DNA from: Sapria himalayana
Lineage: Eukaryota; Streptophyta; Magnoliopsida; Malpighiales; Rafflesiaceae
DNA: 64,000 nt
Assembly (NCBI GenBank): GCA_029783825.1
Contig: JAREIK010012212.1
Coordinates: 62,001 to 126,000 of the forward strand
Direction of reading: 5' to 3'
Positions 23,549 to 38,804 of the stretch are shown piece after piece. The notes beneath the pieces are model-generated. The model was not told the origin of the DNA. It searched no databases and saw only the letters and a list, made by a program, of their open reading frames with translations. Position 1 is the stretch's first letter. The number at the start of each line of letters is the position of its first letter. Both the position numbers and the translations under genes were made by a program.

Positions 23549-24800
23549 TATCATTTAGGCACACAACTTACAAGAGACTAAAAAGCTGAATTATTTAGGC
23601 CAACCCACCAAATCCTATGCACCTTAATGATTCCATGCATAAAATACATAAAAAAAACATAATGCCTAATAATTCGAAGCGTACGAATACAACTAAAATC
23701 ACCTGGCATTCTCGGACTTCAGAGTTGGCATTGAGTCATTATGCGAACTGCGTCCTTTCCATTCGGATTTGTCAAAGCCTTTTGGAGGAACCTGAATGAT
23801 GCACCATATTAAAACTATCCAAATATAAGATTGTGCATGTCTGTGACATGCATCATCAAGCATTTGTCTATGTCATTCTTATACAATGGAATACATGTTA
23901 AACTAAATACCCATAAATCCACGAGTCCATATCTACGACACTTTGTCAATTCATTCTCACATTTGAAATCCACATTCTTCTACTCCAATGATCCTCAAAA
24001 GAGTATCTCTTGGGTTAGAATGCTTCCTCCTCGAGCTCCAAGAAGTGGCTGTATGCTACACTGACAAAATATCAAAAAATATGCATGCATCGGTGTGCAT
24101 GTGTGATGAGGTCCATCTCATAGTCTAATTATCTACGTGTATAACCAACCTAGAATAAAAGTAAAATTACAAAATGTTATAAAGATGGGTATTCTGCTCC
24201 CGGGAGTGTTCCATCGCCTAATTTGTATTTACAAAATGCATTAGTGGGCCCCACTTAGAGATACTAATGGGTCTAGTTGCCCTCATTGCATGCTACATAG
24301 AGAAGAGACAAAATTTTGTGTGTGAGTATGTCATGATCAGTCTATACAAGTACATGGTTCATATAAAGACCAAAATACAAATAAGACTACAAACATAAAC
24401 TACAAGTTTGAATCTTTCTCTCCCGTGTGCCTGGTATGGACTCCATTGCTTACTGGTCCTTCTTGGTAATGCTTCGGATTTTGCCGGCTCTCTAATTAAT
24501 CATGGATTACCCGCTACTCCTGTTGGGCGATGGTTGGGTGCCCTCTCTACTGCCTGATACGGCTAGTGGGACCCACTCCGAGCTACTCCTGGGTTTACTC
24601 TCGACCACTTTGCTTAGTCTCATCAGTTGTCTGAATGTTATCATCCTGGTTTGCTAGTGGGGCCCTCTACAAGCTGGTAGCCCATACTTCTGGCTGCTTC
24701 CAGGACTTGCTGTCCCCTTTAATGCTACACCAAAATGGACAATAATATGTGCACGTGTGTACTGTGGTCCATCGCTATGTGTGCGTGGTGCAGTAGTATC

Positions 24801-27800
24801 AGGGTTTAGGAGTTTAGTAATTGAAGTATTTAGGTATTTTGTGGTTTATAGGTTTTATTTAAATAATTAAATAACAAAAAATTATTTTTATGATATATTC
24901 CCATTTTCAAGGTTATAACCATTGAAAATATAATAATAATTAATTTTTTTTTCAAATGTTAATACATTATTTAATTATAATAATCATACAAATTAAATAT
25001 CATGTAAATTGAAAATAAATAATTTTATTGATCAATATTATAATACTGTTCATAAAATAGATTAATAAACTATTATTAATAAGATAGATATTAATTAAAA
25101 TATATTTGCAAAACCTAAAACAATTCAAAATCAAAGTAAAATATATTACTAAATAATTATTTTTTATTTTTTAAATTTTGATTCTTTTTCTAAGCTTATA
25201 AATTTTTTTGGTGAAGATAAATTATTTAAATTATATTTGTCTGATTAATAATTTTATTTTGCAATTAATATTTCTATAAAAATAAAATAATAAATAATTA
25301 AAATGAATATTTAAATTATAATGAATACAAATAAAAATGAGATATATGATTAATTATTTAGGGTATACTAGTTTAATGGTTTAAGTATTTAGGAGTTTAG
25401 GAGTTTAGTGATTTAAGTGTTTAGGCATTTAGTAGGTTATATGTTTTATTTAAATAATGAAATAATAAAAAAATTATTTTTCAATTTTTTTATCAATTTT
25501 GAAGGTTATAAACTTTATAAATATAATAATTTTTAAATTCTTTTCAAATGTGAATACAATATTTAGATATAATAAACTTAATAATTATATATCATGTAAA
25601 TTAAAAATAAACAATTTTATTGAAAGATATTAATAAACTAAATATAAATATAAATATAATAATGATCAAAAAATAAATTAATAAACTATTATTTATTGAT
25701 AAATATTTTTATATTATTTATAAATACTTAAACCTTTAAAGATGGTTTAAATGTTTAAGTATTTAAGGGTTTTGGGGTTTAGGTGTTTAATGATTTAAGC
25801 ATTTAGGCATTTAGTTGTTTATAGGTTTTATATAAACAATAAAATAACAAAAAATTTATTTTTGTGATTATCTCATTTTCAAAGATGATAACCTTTAAAA
25901 ATATAATAATTTTTAAATTATTTTCAAATGTAAATATAATAATTAGTTATAATAATCTTTATAATTATATACCATGTAAATTCAATACAAACAATTTTAT
26001 TGATAACTATTCTAATAATGATCAAAAAATAAATAAATAATCTATTATTAATAATATAGATATCAATTAAAATATAATTATAAAACCTAAAATGATTCAG
26101 AAGCAAAGAAATATATATTACGATATAATAATTTTTTGTTTTGAATTTTTTTTTTAAAAGTTTATCAATAATTTTTTGATGAAAAATAAATTATATAAAT
26201 TTTTTTTGTCTAGCTCAATTTATTTTGTAATTAATATTTATATATAAATAAACAAATAAATAATTAAAATGAATATTTAAAATTATAATTAAAAAAAATG
26301 AGATTTATTATTTATTATATAGGGATACTCTTTTAATTTAAATTAGATTTGTCTCACAAATAATTTATTTTGTAATTAATATTTCTATAAAAATAAACTG
26401 ATAAATAATTAAAATAAAAATTTGAAATTATACTGAATAGAATTTAAAATGAGATTTATTATTTATTATTAATCTATACTAGTTTAACGGAATAAGTATT
26501 TAGAGGTTATGTCATTTAGGAGTTTAGCAATTTATGTTTTTAAGCTTTTAGTGGTTTATAAGTTTTATTTAAAAAATAAAATAACAAAAAATTTTCTATA
26601 ATTTATTATCATTTTTATAGGGTATAACCTTTGAAAATATAATAATATTTACAATTTTTTGAAATGTGAATATAATATTTAGTTATAATAATATTAATAA
26701 TTATATATCATATAAATTCAATATAAATAATTTTATTGATAGATAATATAATAATGATCAAAAATTAAATTAATAAACTATAAATAAAAAGATAGATATT
26801 AATTAAAAGATATTTACAAAACACAAATTGATTCAAAATTAAAGTAAAATATATTATTGGATAATAATTTTTAATTTTTAAATTTATACTTCTTTTATAA
26901 GCGTATATTTTTTTTATTAAAAATAAATTAATTAAATTATATTTCCGCACTCATAATTTATTTTGTAATAAATATTTCTATAAAAATAAACTAATAAATA
27001 ATTAAAATGAATATTTAAAATTATAATAAATAGAAATAAAAATTAGATTTATTAATAATTAAGTAGTATATAGCAGCTTAATGGTTTATGTATTTAGGCA
27101 TTACGTGGTTTAGGAGTTTACATATTTAACTGTGTATGAATTTAGTGGTTTATAGTTTTTATTTAAGAAAAAAATAAAAAAAATGTTTTTTATTATTTTT
27201 TAATATTTTAAAAGGTTATATCCTTTGAAAATATAATAATATTTAAATTTTTTTGAAAAGTGAATAAATATTTATTTATAATAATCATAATAATTATATA
27301 TCATATAAATTCAATATAAACAATTTTATTGATAGATATTCTAATAATTATCAAAAAATAAATTAAAAATCTATTATAAATAAGATTGATTTTACTTAAA
27401 ATATAATATCAAAACCTAAAATGATTCAAAAGCAAAGCATAATATATTACTTAATAATAATTATTTGTTTTTAAATTTTTATTCTTTTTATAAGCTTATC
27501 TATTTTTTGATGAAAAATAATTTTTATAAATTATATTTTTAACTCATAATTTATTTTATAATTAATATGTATATATAAATAAAAAACTAAATAAACAAAA
27601 TGAATTTTTTAAATTATATTGAAAACAAATAAAAAATGAGATTTATTAATTATTATTTAGGGTATACACGTTTAAACAATTATCTATATAGGGTTATCGG
27701 GATTTTGTTGTGTATTGATTTAAGTGTTTACGCATTTAGTGATTTATAGGTTTTATTTAAACAATGAAATAATAAAAAAAATATTTTTTTTTGTTTTTTC

Positions 27801-30800
27801 ACATGTTCAAAGGTTATAAACTTTGAAAATATAATAATTTTAAAATTTTTTTCAAAAGTGAACACAATATTTAGTAATAATAATTATTAAATTTATATAT
27901 CATATAAATTAAATATAAATATTTTTATTGATAAATATTATAATAATGATCAAAAAATAATTTAATAATCTATTATTAATAAGTTAGATATCAATTAAAA
28001 TATAATTACAAAACCTAAATTGATTCATAAACAAAGTAAAATATATTACTATATAAAAATTTTTTGTTTTTAATTTTTTTATTCTTTTAATAAGTTTATC
28101 TATATTTTTTTGTTGAATTATAATTTATATAAATTATATTTGTCTAACTTATAATTCATTTTGTAATTAATATTTATATAAAAATAAACAAATAAATAAT
28201 TAAAATGAATATTTAAAATTATAATGAAAAAAATAAAAATGAGATTAATTATTTATTATATATTATTTATTATTTATTATTTAGGATATACATGTTTAAA
28301 AAATTTATCTATTTAGGGTTTTCGAGATTTAGAAGTTATTGATTTAAATATTTAGGAATTTAATGGTTTATGGCTTTTATTTAAACAATGAAATAACAAA
28401 AAATTTATTTTTGTTATATTTTCAAATTTTCAAATGTCATAAAATTTGAAAATATAATAATTTTTAAATTTTTTACAAATGTGAATACAATAAATAGTAA
28501 TAATAATTATTATCACTATATATAATATAAACTAAATATAAACAATTTTATTGATAATATTATATCAATTATCAAAAAATAAATTAATAAACTATTATTA
28601 ATATGATAGATATAAATTAAAATATAATTAAAATACCTAAAATGATTCAAAATCAAAGAAAATTTTTACTAAATAATACTTTTTTTTTAGTTTTTGCCTC
28701 ATTTAATAAGATTATATATTTTTTGATAAAAAATAAATTATTTAAATTATATTTGTATCACCCATAATTTATTTTGTAATTAATATTTCTATAAATTATT
28801 TAAATTATATTTAAGGTTTACGAGTTTAAAGGTTTAGATATTTAGGGGCTTCGGGGTTTAGGAGTTTAGATATTTATGTATTTAGGCATTTAATGGTTTA
28901 TAAGTTTTATTTAAACAATGATATAACAAAAAAAATATTTTTTTTATATTTTCTCATTTTTGAAGGTTATAACCTTTGAAAATATAACAATTTTTAAATT
29001 ATTTATATATGTGAATACTATATTTAGTTATGATAATCTTAATAATTATATATCATGTTAATTCAAAATAAACAATTATATTGAATTATTAATGATCAAA
29101 AAATATATTTACAAATAAAATATATCATGTTAATTCAAAAAATATTGATAGATATTATATTAATGGTCAAAAAATAAATTAATAAACTATTATTATAAGA
29201 TAGATATTTTTTAAAATATATTTGCAAAATGTAAATTTATTCAAAAACAAAGTAAAATATAATAATAAATAATAATTTTTTTGATATTTTGCTTCTTTTT
29301 ATAAGTTTATATTTTTAGTTATTTAAAGTAAATTATTTAAATTATATTTGTCTTCCACATAATTTATTTTTAATTTATAATTCTATAAAAATAAACTAAT
29401 AAATAATTAAATGAATTTTTAAAAATATAATTAATACAAATAAAATTGAGATTTATTATTTATTATATAGGATATACTAGTTTAATGGTTTAAGTATATA
29501 GGTGTTATGGGGTTTAGTGATTTAAGTGTTTAGGACTTTAGTGATTTATTGTTTTTATTTAAAGAATAAAAAAATAAAAAATTAAATTTTTTGATTTTTT
29601 TAATTTTTGAAGGTTATAACCTTTGAAAATATAATAATTTTTAATTTTTTTTTAAAAGTTAATATAATATTTAGTTATAATAATCTTAATAATTATATAT
29701 AATCTAAACTCAATATAAATAATTTTATTAATAGATATTATAATAATGATCAATAAAAAATTAATAAACTATTATTTATAATAATGATATAAATTAAAAT
29801 ATAATTACAAAAACTAAAATGATTCAAAATCAAAATAAAATATATTACAAAATAATAAATTTTTGTTTTTAAAATTTTGCCTCTTTTTATAAGCATATAT
29901 ATTTTTTTTGATAAAAAATAAATTATTTAAAATAGATCTGTCTCACTAATAATTTATTTTGTAAATAATATTTCTATAAAATAAATTGGTAAATAATTAA
30001 AATAAAAATTTAAAATTATACTGAATAAAAATTTAAAATGAGATTTATGATTTATAATTAATGTATACAAGTTTAATGATTTAAGTATTTATATGTTTTG
30101 TCGTTAAATGTTTAGCGATTTATTTTTTTATGCTTTTAGTGGTTTATAAGTTTTTTTTTAAAAAATAAAATAACAAAAAAAATTTCTATAATTTTTTATC
30201 ATTTTTATAAGTTATAACATTTGAAAATATAATAATATTTAAAATTTTTTGAACTTTTAATATAATATTTTGTTATTATAATATTAATAATTATATATCA
30301 TATAAATTTAATATAAATAATTTTATTGATAGATATTATAATAATAATCAAAAATTAAATTTATAAACTATTAATATTAAGATAGATATTAATTAAATAA
30401 TATTTACAAAACCCAAATTGATTCAAAATTAAAGTAACTTATATTACTTGATAATAATTTTTAATTTTTAAATTTATACTTCTTTTATAAGCGTAAATAC
30501 TTTTATTGATTAAAACAAATTATTTAAATTATATTTCTTGCAGTCATAATTTATTTTGTAATAAATATTTCTATAAAATAAACTAATAAATAATTAAAAT
30601 AAATATTTAAAATTATAATAAATAGAAATAAAAATTAGATTTATTAATTATTAAGTAGTATATCGGGGTTTAATGGTTTATGTATTTAGTCATTACGAGG
30701 TTTAGAAGTTTACTGATTGAACTGTGTATGCATTTAGTGGTTATATGTTTTATTTAAAAAATAAATAAACAAAAAATTTATTTTTCTTATTTTTTGATAT

Positions 30801-33800
30801 TTTCAAATGTTATAAACTTTGAAAATATAATAATTTTTAAATTTTTTTCAAAAGTGAATTCATATTTAGTTATAATAATCATTATATTTATATTTCATAT
30901 AAATTCAATTTAAATAATTTTATTGATAGATATTCTAATAATGATCAAAAAATAATTAATAATCTATTATTAATAAGATAGATATCAATTAAAATATAAT
31001 TACAAAACCATTAAAGATTCAGAAGCAAAGCAAATTATATTATTATATAATAATTTTTTGTTTTTAATTTTTTTTTCTTTTATAAAGTTTATCTATATTT
31101 TTTTTGATGAAAAATAATTTATATAAATTATAAGTGTCTAACTCATAATTTATTTTGTAATTAATATTTATATAAAAATAAACAAATAAATAATTAAAAT
31201 GAATATTTAAAATTATAATGAAAAAAATAAAAATGAGATTTATTATTTATTATTTAGGATATATCTGATTAAAAAAATTATATATTTTGGGTTTTCGAGA
31301 TTTAGAATTTATTCATTTAAGTATTTCGGAATTTAGTGGTTTATAGGTTTTATTTAATCAATGAAATAACAAATAAATTATTTTTGATATTTTTTCAAAT
31401 TTTCAAAGATTATAACCATTGAAAATATAATAATTTTAAAATTTTTAAAAAATGTGAATACAATATTTAGTAATAATAATTATTATAACAATATAAAATA
31501 TAAACTAAATATAAACAAATTTATTGATAGATATTATATCAATTATCAAAAAATAAATTAATAAACTATTATTAATATTATATATATAAATTAAAATTTA
31601 ATTACAAAAACTAAAATGATTAGAAATCAAAGTAAATTTATTACTAAATAATAATTTTTGTTTTTTAATTTTTGCCTCATTTTATAAGATTATATTTTTT
31701 TGATGAAAAATAAATTATTTAAATTATATTTAAGGTTTATGAGTTTGAAGTTTTAAGTATTTACGGGCTTTTGTGTTTAGAAGTTTATAGATTTAAGTTT
31801 TTAGGCATTTAGTGGTCTATAAGTTTTATTTAAACAATGATATAACAAAAAATTAATTTTTATTTTTTTTTCTAATTTTTGAGGTTATAACCTTTGAAAA
31901 TATAAAAATTTCTAAATTTTTTTCAAATGTAAATATAATATTTAGTTATAATAATCTTAATAAATATAAGTCATTTAAATTCAATATAAATATTCACATT
32001 GCTAGATATTATAATAATGTTCAATAAATAAATTAATAAACAATTATTAATTAGATATATATTATTTAAAACTTATTTACAAAATCTAAATTTATTCAAA
32101 ATCAAAGTATATATTACTAAATAATAATTTTTTTTAATAATTTGGTTTTTTATAAGTTTATATTTTTGTTATTAAAAATAAATTATTTAAATTATATTTG
32201 TCTTCCTCATAATTTATTTTGTAATTTATAATTCTATAAAAATAAACAAATAAATAATTAAAATAAATATTTAAAATTATACTGAATATAATTAAATTGT
32301 GATTTATTTTTTATTATTCACCATATACATGTTTAATGGTTTAAGTATTTTGGTGTTTTGGGGATTAGTCATTTAAGTGTTTATGCCCTAAGTGATTTTA
32401 TCTAATTTTTGAAGGTTATAACCTTTGAAAATATAATAACTTTTAATTTTTTTTAAAAATGTGAATATAATATTTAGTTATAATAACCTTGTTAATTATA
32501 AATAATGTAAAATCAATATGAATAATTTTATTAATAGATATTATAATAATGATCAATAAATAAATTAATAAACTATTATTAATTAGAATGATATAAATTA
32601 AAATATAATTGCAAAATCTAAAATTATTCAAAATTAAATTAAAATAAATTACAAAATAATAATATTTTGTTTTAAAAATTGTGCCTCTTTTTATGATCTT
32701 ATATTTTTTTGATGAAAAATAAATTATTTATATTATATCTGTCTCACAAATAATTTATTTTGTAATTAATATTTTTATAAAAATAAACTGATAAATAATT
32801 AAAATGAATATTTAAGATTATAATGAATACTAATAAAAATGAGATTTATTATTTTTTATTTAGAGTAAACTAATTTAATGGCTTATGTATTTATGGGCTT
32901 CGAGGTTTAGAACTTTAGTCATTAAGAATTCAGGTATTTTGTGGTTTATAGATTTTATTTAAAAAATCTAATAACAAAAAATTTATTTTTTTATTTTTTC
33001 TTATTTTCAAAGGTTATAACCTTTGACAACATAATAATTTTTAAATTTTTTTAAAATGTGAAAATATTATTTTGTTATAATAATCTAAATAATTATATAT
33101 TATGTAAATTCAATATAAATAATTTTTTATTAATATTATGATGACGATAATAAAATAAATTAATAAACTATTATTAATAAGATATATATTAAATAAAACT
33201 ATTATTAATAAGATAAAATATATAGGCTTAAAAGATTATATATTTAGGAGTTTTGGGATTTAAGAATTTAGTGATTTAAGTGTTTAGGAATTTAGTTGTT
33301 TATAGGTTTTATTTAAAAAATAAAATAACAAAAAAAAATTTTTTGTTATTTGTTCTCATTTTTGAATGATATAACCTTTGAAACTATAACAATTTTTAAA
33401 GTTTTTTTAAATGTGAATACTATATTTAGTTATGATAATCTTAATAATTATATATCATGTAAATTCAATATAAACAATTATATTGATATATATTATAATA
33501 CTGATCATACAAAAGATTAATAAATAATTATTAATAAGATAAATATTGTTTAAAATATATTTACAAAACCTAAAATGATTCAAAATCAAAGTGAAATATT
33601 TTACTAAATATTAATTTTAAAATTTTAAATTTTTTTATCCATTTATAAGCTTATATATTTTTTGATGAAAAATAAATTATTTAAATTATATTTGTCTCAC
33701 TCTTAATTTATTTTTTAATTTATATTTCAATAAAAATAATCTAATAAATAAGTAAAATTTATTTATAAAATTATATTGAATACTAATAAAAATGAGATTT

Positions 33801-36349
33801 ATGATTTATTATTTAGGGTATACCTATTTAATGGTTTAAGTTTATAATGGTTTTGGGGTTAATGAGTTTATTGATTTATATGTTTACACATATAGGTTTT
33901 ATTTATTGATTTATAAGTTTTATTTAATCAATGAAATAACAAAAAATTTATTTTTATGAATTTTCGTGATTTTCAAAGGTTATAACCTTTGAAAATATAA
34001 TAATTTTTTAATAGTTCTAAATTATTAATATGATACTTAGTTATAATAATCTTAATAAATTATATTTGATGTAAATTCAATATAAAAAAATTTATTAATA
34101 TATATTATTTTAATGATCAACTAATAAATTAATAAACTATTATTAATAAGACAAATATTAATTAAAATATATTTGCAGAACCCAAAATAATTAAAATCAA
34201 AGTAAATTATATTACTAAATAAAATTTTCAATTTTTGAAATTTTGTTTATTTTTATAAGCTTATATTTTTTTTCTTAAAAAATAATTTATTTAAATTATA
34301 TATGTCTCACTCATTATTTATTTTTAATTAATATTTCTATAAAAATAAACTTACAAATAATTAAAATGAATATTTAAAATTATAATGAATACAAATAAAA
34401 ATAAGATTTATTATTTATTATTTAGGTTATATAGGTTTAATGGTTTAAGTATTTAGGGGGTTTTGGGGTTTAGGAGTCTAGTGATTTAAATGTTTAGGCA
34501 TTTAGTGGTTTATAAGTTTTATTTAAATAATAAAATAATAAAAAAATTATTTTTGTGATTTTTTATCATTTTTGAAGGTTATAACCTTTGAAAATATAAT
34601 AATTTTTAAATTTTTTTCAAATGTAAATATAATATTTAGTTTTAATAATCTTAATAATTATAAGACATTTAAATTCAATATAAGTAATTTTATTGTTTGA
34701 TATTATAAAATTGATCAAATAATAAATTAATAAACTATTCTTAATAAGATTGATAGCAATTAAAATATAATTTCTAAACCTATATATAATGATTCAAAAT
34801 CAAAGTAAAATATATTACAAAATAATAATTTTTTGTTTTTAAATTTATACTTCTTTTTATAAGCTTATATTTTTTTTTGATTAAAAATAAATTATTAAAA
34901 TTATAGTTGTCTCGCTCATTATTTATTTTATAATTAATATTTCTATAAAAAATAAAATAATAAATAATTAAAATCAATATTTAAAATTATAATGAATACA
35001 AATTAAAATGAGATATATGATTTATAATATGTGTTATCCCAGTTTAATGGTTTGATTATTTAGGAGTTTTGTCATTTAGGAGTCTATCAATTTATGTTTT
35101 TAGGTATTTAGTGGTTTATAGGTTTTATTTATATAATAAAAATAAAATTTTTTTTTGGATTTTTTCTAATTTTCAAAGGTTATAACGTTTGAAAATAAAA
35201 TAACTTTTAAAATTTTTTGAAATGTGAATACAATGTATAATTATATTAATCTTACTAATTATATATCATATAAATTCAATATAAATAATTTTAATGATAG
35301 ATATTATGATAATGATCAAAAATTAAATTAATAAACTATTATTAATAATATACATATTAATAAAAATATATTTACTTAACACAAAATGATTCAAAATAAA
35401 ATCCAAATATTTTACTAAATAATAATATTTAATTTTTACATTTTTTTTTTGTTTTTATAAGCTTATATTTTTTTTATTAAAATAAATTATTTAAATAATA
35501 TTTGTCTCACTCGAAATTTATTTTGTAATTAATTTTTCTAAAAAATTAAACTATAAATAATTAAAATGAATATTTAAAATTATAATAAATAGAAATAAAA
35601 ATGAGATTTATTATTTATTATGTAGTATATAGTTGTTAAAAGGTTTATGTATTTAGGGGTTTCAGGATTTATGAGCTTACTAATTTAAGTAAGTAAGCAT
35701 TTAATGATTTATAGGTTTTATTTAAAAAATGAAATAACAAAAAATTTATTTTTATTATTTTTTCTCATTTTTTAAGGTTATAACCTTTGAAAATATAATA
35801 ATTTTTAAATTTTTTTCAAAAGTGAATTCAATATTTAGTTATAAAAATCATTATATTTTTATATCATATAAATTCAATATAAACTATTTTATTGATAAAT
35901 ATTCTAATAATGATCAAAAAATAAATTAATAATCTATTATTAATAAGATAGATATCAATTATAATATAATGACAAAACCTAAAATGATTCAGAAGAAAGG
36001 CAAAATATATTACTATATATTAACTTTTTGTTTTGAAATTTTTTTTTCTTTTAAAAAGTTTATCTATATTATTTTGATGAAAAATAATTTATATAAATTA
36101 TATTTGTGTAACTCATAATTTATTTTGTAATTAATATTTATATAAAAATAAACAAATAAATAATTAAATTTGAATATTTAAAATTTAAATGGAAAAAAAA
36201 GAGATTTATTCTTTATTATTTAGGATGTACCGGTTTAATTTAAATTAGATCTGTCTCAGTAATAATTTATTTTGTAATTAATATTTTTATAAAAATAAAT
36301 GATAAATAATTAAAATAATAATTAAAATTATATTGAATATTTAAAATAA
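24801..36349 (-). repeat. Satellite array, reverse orientation, between blocks A and B
   Basis: Monomers have palindromic boxes near 24915, 25505, 25880, 26625, 27215, 27812, 28435, 28965, 29615, 30210, 30812, 31412, 31885, 32415, 33012, 33370, 33980, 34580, 35180 and 35775. Shortened monomers are at ~25.6-25.9 kb and ~33.1-33.4 kb. The latter has a 20 bp direct repeat (33165-33184 and 33196-33215) at its deletion scar. A small duplication of TATATCATGTTAATTCAAAA lies at ~29.05-29.13 kb. The first part matches the array after block B nearly base for base. No gene is seen. Confidence 0.87.
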
Positions 36350-38804
36350 TTTATTTTTTTCCTCTCTCAATTCTAGAATGATTTCTAAAGCTCTAACCAA
36401 AATAATAGGAGCTTTTACTTTATCTCTATTATGTCTCATCATATTTAATGTTGAATCACTAGGCTATCAAAGGTAATTTTACTCATAAACTCTAACAGAC
36501 TAAACCAATGTTGTCCCCCTATGTGTTGAAATAGCTAGTTGTTGAGGAAGCTATTTATATTCATTATTGTAATTTCTTCAAGAATATCTCTCATGCATAG
36601 ACTCAAAGCAATTTTTTTAAAACATAGTTCACCTCTAAAAAAATAACCACCTTGTAGCCTATTAGAACAAACTAGCCCTAGTGTGGTTTGAGCAGGGCAG
36701 GAAGTATGGGCTCTATTTCAATCAAGAATCAAAAAATTTATTTTATTGGCATGTCTAAGCCTTTTTTTATATCCTAATGGATATGAAAAGTATCATTTCT
36801 TTTTTTATATTAAATGAGTTATGTATACAAGCTCACAATACCCAAAAAGGTTTAAATGAATCATATTCAAATGTATAAAAGGTTTTAATAATTGCTCAAA
36901 ATATTAGTCTTGCATATTGACACTTGAGGTCACAAATCAAAGGAAAAAGCCATAGTGATATTTCCAATCCCAAGAATTTTAGCTATAGAAAATTATAAAG
37001 AGTAGTACTCGAGCTTTAACTATTTCTAAGGTCATGACTTTTATTGCAATCATTTTTATTGCAATGACTTTGCAATATAAAGATAAAATGCACAAGCTAT
37101 GGTCATATCCAATATTGTGACCCAGTATTATAGTGATTAAATATGTATTCATGATCATTCTTAGTGCCATAACAATATGTTCAACAGAGAGACACAAGTT
37201 ATGGCATATTCTCATCGATATGATTTTGTGTTCTAGAGACAAAATTTACAATCATGACCATTGCTAATGCTAGAATAATCTAAAGCAAGAAAGAGACTGA
37301 ATTCATAACTCACCCCTTGAGTCATTACTTTGTGTTACATATACAAAAAGATAAATCTGTGACAGTCCTAAAAGTTGTGAATTTCAATTTAAATTTAACA
37401 CTTAGTCATTTGATTATAAAAGTGCAAAACATGAGATTTAGGATTTAGGGTTTATGTAGCAGGGTTATAGTTTATCGTTTAAAGTTTAGGATTTAAAGTT
37501 TAGATTTTATGGTTTTTTTTTTGTTTTTTTTTTGGAAAATACACACTTTAATTATCATTTAGGCACACAACTTACAAGAGACTAAAAAACTGACTAATTT
37601 AGGCCAGCCCACCAAATCCTATGCACCTTAATGATTCTATGCATAAAATATATAAAAAAAACATATAGCATAAGAATTCAAGCATACAAATACAATTAAA
37701 ATCACATGGCATTCACGGACATTAGAGTTGGCATTGAGTATTTATGCGCACTGCGTCCTTTCCATTCTGATTTGTCAAAACCTTTTGGAGGAACCTGAAT
37801 GATGCACCATATTAAAACTATGAAAATATAAGATTGTGCATGTGTGTGCATGCAACATTAAGCGTTTGCCTATGTCATTGCTATGCAATGGAATACATGT
37901 AAAACTGAATACCCATAAATCCACAATTCCATATCTACGGCACTTTGTCAATTCATTCTAACCTCTGAATTCCACATTCTTTTGCTCCAATGATCCTCAA
38001 AAGAGTATCTCTTGGGTTAAATTACTTCCTCCTCGAGCTCCAAGAAGTGGCTTTATGTTGCACCGACAAAATATCGAAAAATATCCATGCATCGGTGTGC
38101 ATGTGTGATGAGGTCCATCTCATAGTCTAATTATCTATGCATACAACCAAGTTAGAATACAAGTAAAATGACAAAATTCTATAAAGATGGGTCTTCTGCT
38201 CCCGGGAGTGTAGCATCGCCTAATGTGTATTTACAAAATGCATTAGTGGGCTCGACATAGAGATTCTCATGGGTCCATTTGCCCTCATTGCATGCTACAT
38301 AGAGAACAACCAAGATTGTGTGTGTGTGAGTATGTCATGATCCGTCTCTGCAAGTTCATGATGCATAGAAAGTCAAAAATACAAATAAGACTACAAACAT
38401 AAACTACGAGTTTGAATCTTTCACTCCCGTGTAGCTGGTCTGGACTCCATTGCTTACTGGCCCTGCTTGGTGATGCTTTGGATATTTCCGGCTCTCCAAT
38501 TAATCCTAGATTACCCGCTACTCCTATTTGGTGATGGTTGGGTGGCCATCTATGCTGCCTTTTAGGGCAGGTGGGATCCACTCCTAGCTACTCTTGGGTT
38601 TACTCCCGACCACTTTGTTCTACACGTCAATTGTCTGAATGTTATCATCCCGGCTTGCTAGTGGGGCCCTCTACATGTTGTTGGCCCATACTTATGGTTG
38701 CTTCCAGGACTTGCTAGCCCCTCTAAATGCTACACCAATATGGACAAGATATGTGCATGTGTGTACTGTGGTACGTCGCTATGTGTGTGTGGTGCAAGAG
38801 TATT
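36350..38804 (-). repeat. Non-satellite block, copy B
   Basis: Full-length counterpart of block A at about 14 kb distance, with a single copy of the 114 bp segment, the telomere-like tract near 37.44-37.51 kb, the T-run near 37.51-37.53 kb and the G+C-richer end. Relative to A it lacks about 20-25 bp near 37.04 kb, replacing GCTCTTGAGGAATG with a shorter stretch. The minus-strand open frame at 36979-37242 resembles those in A and C, but the matching position in D has a stop, so it is probably not a gene. Confidence 0.75.

Larger units (their letters stand above)
22210..24800 (-). repeat. Non-satellite block, copy A
   Basis: About 2.6 kb of less A+T-rich sequence inserted in the satellite. 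It is also present as B (36350-38804), C (41820-43583) and, inverted, D (57900-60370). It starts with TTTATTTTGTTCCTCTCTCAA and ends with GTGGTGCAGTAGTATC, where the satellite resumes at AGGGTTTAGGAGTTTAG. No terminal inverted repeats or target duplications are visible, and no reading frame is conserved across the four copies, so I cannot identify it. Features include a telomere-like tract (23431-23510), a T-run with TTTATT (poly(A)-like on the minus strand), and a G+C-richer 3' third with GTGGGGCCC words. It is called '-' here only because D, which carries AATAAA plus an A-rich tail in reading direction, is '+'. Confidence 0.75.
15970..29936 (-). repeat. Higher-order repeat copy 1 (~14 kb)
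   Basis: Successive monomer variants recur about 13.7-14.1 kb later in the same order: 15970 with 29937, the ATTAAGTAGT-bearing monomer at 16.69 kb with 30.64 kb, 17995 with 31728, 18748 with 32443, block A with block B, and 26343 with 40366. The unit contains about 20 monomers plus one ~2.5 kb non-satellite block. The exact limits are arbitrary in a tandem array. The second copy starts at 29937, and its right end is replaced by block C near 41.8 kb. Confidence 0.7.

Noticed and set aside
23574..24234. Possibility that the segment missing from block C is a spliced intron (retroposed copy)
   Set aside because: The edges do not carry GT-AG on either strand, and a 6 bp microhomology explains the junction.
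22210..24800. Block as a DNA transposon or Helitron
   Set aside because: No terminal inverted repeats or target duplication found, and neither the TC start nor the CTRR end with hairpin of a Helitron could be seen. All copies share one satellite position, which argues for co-amplification rather than repeated insertion.
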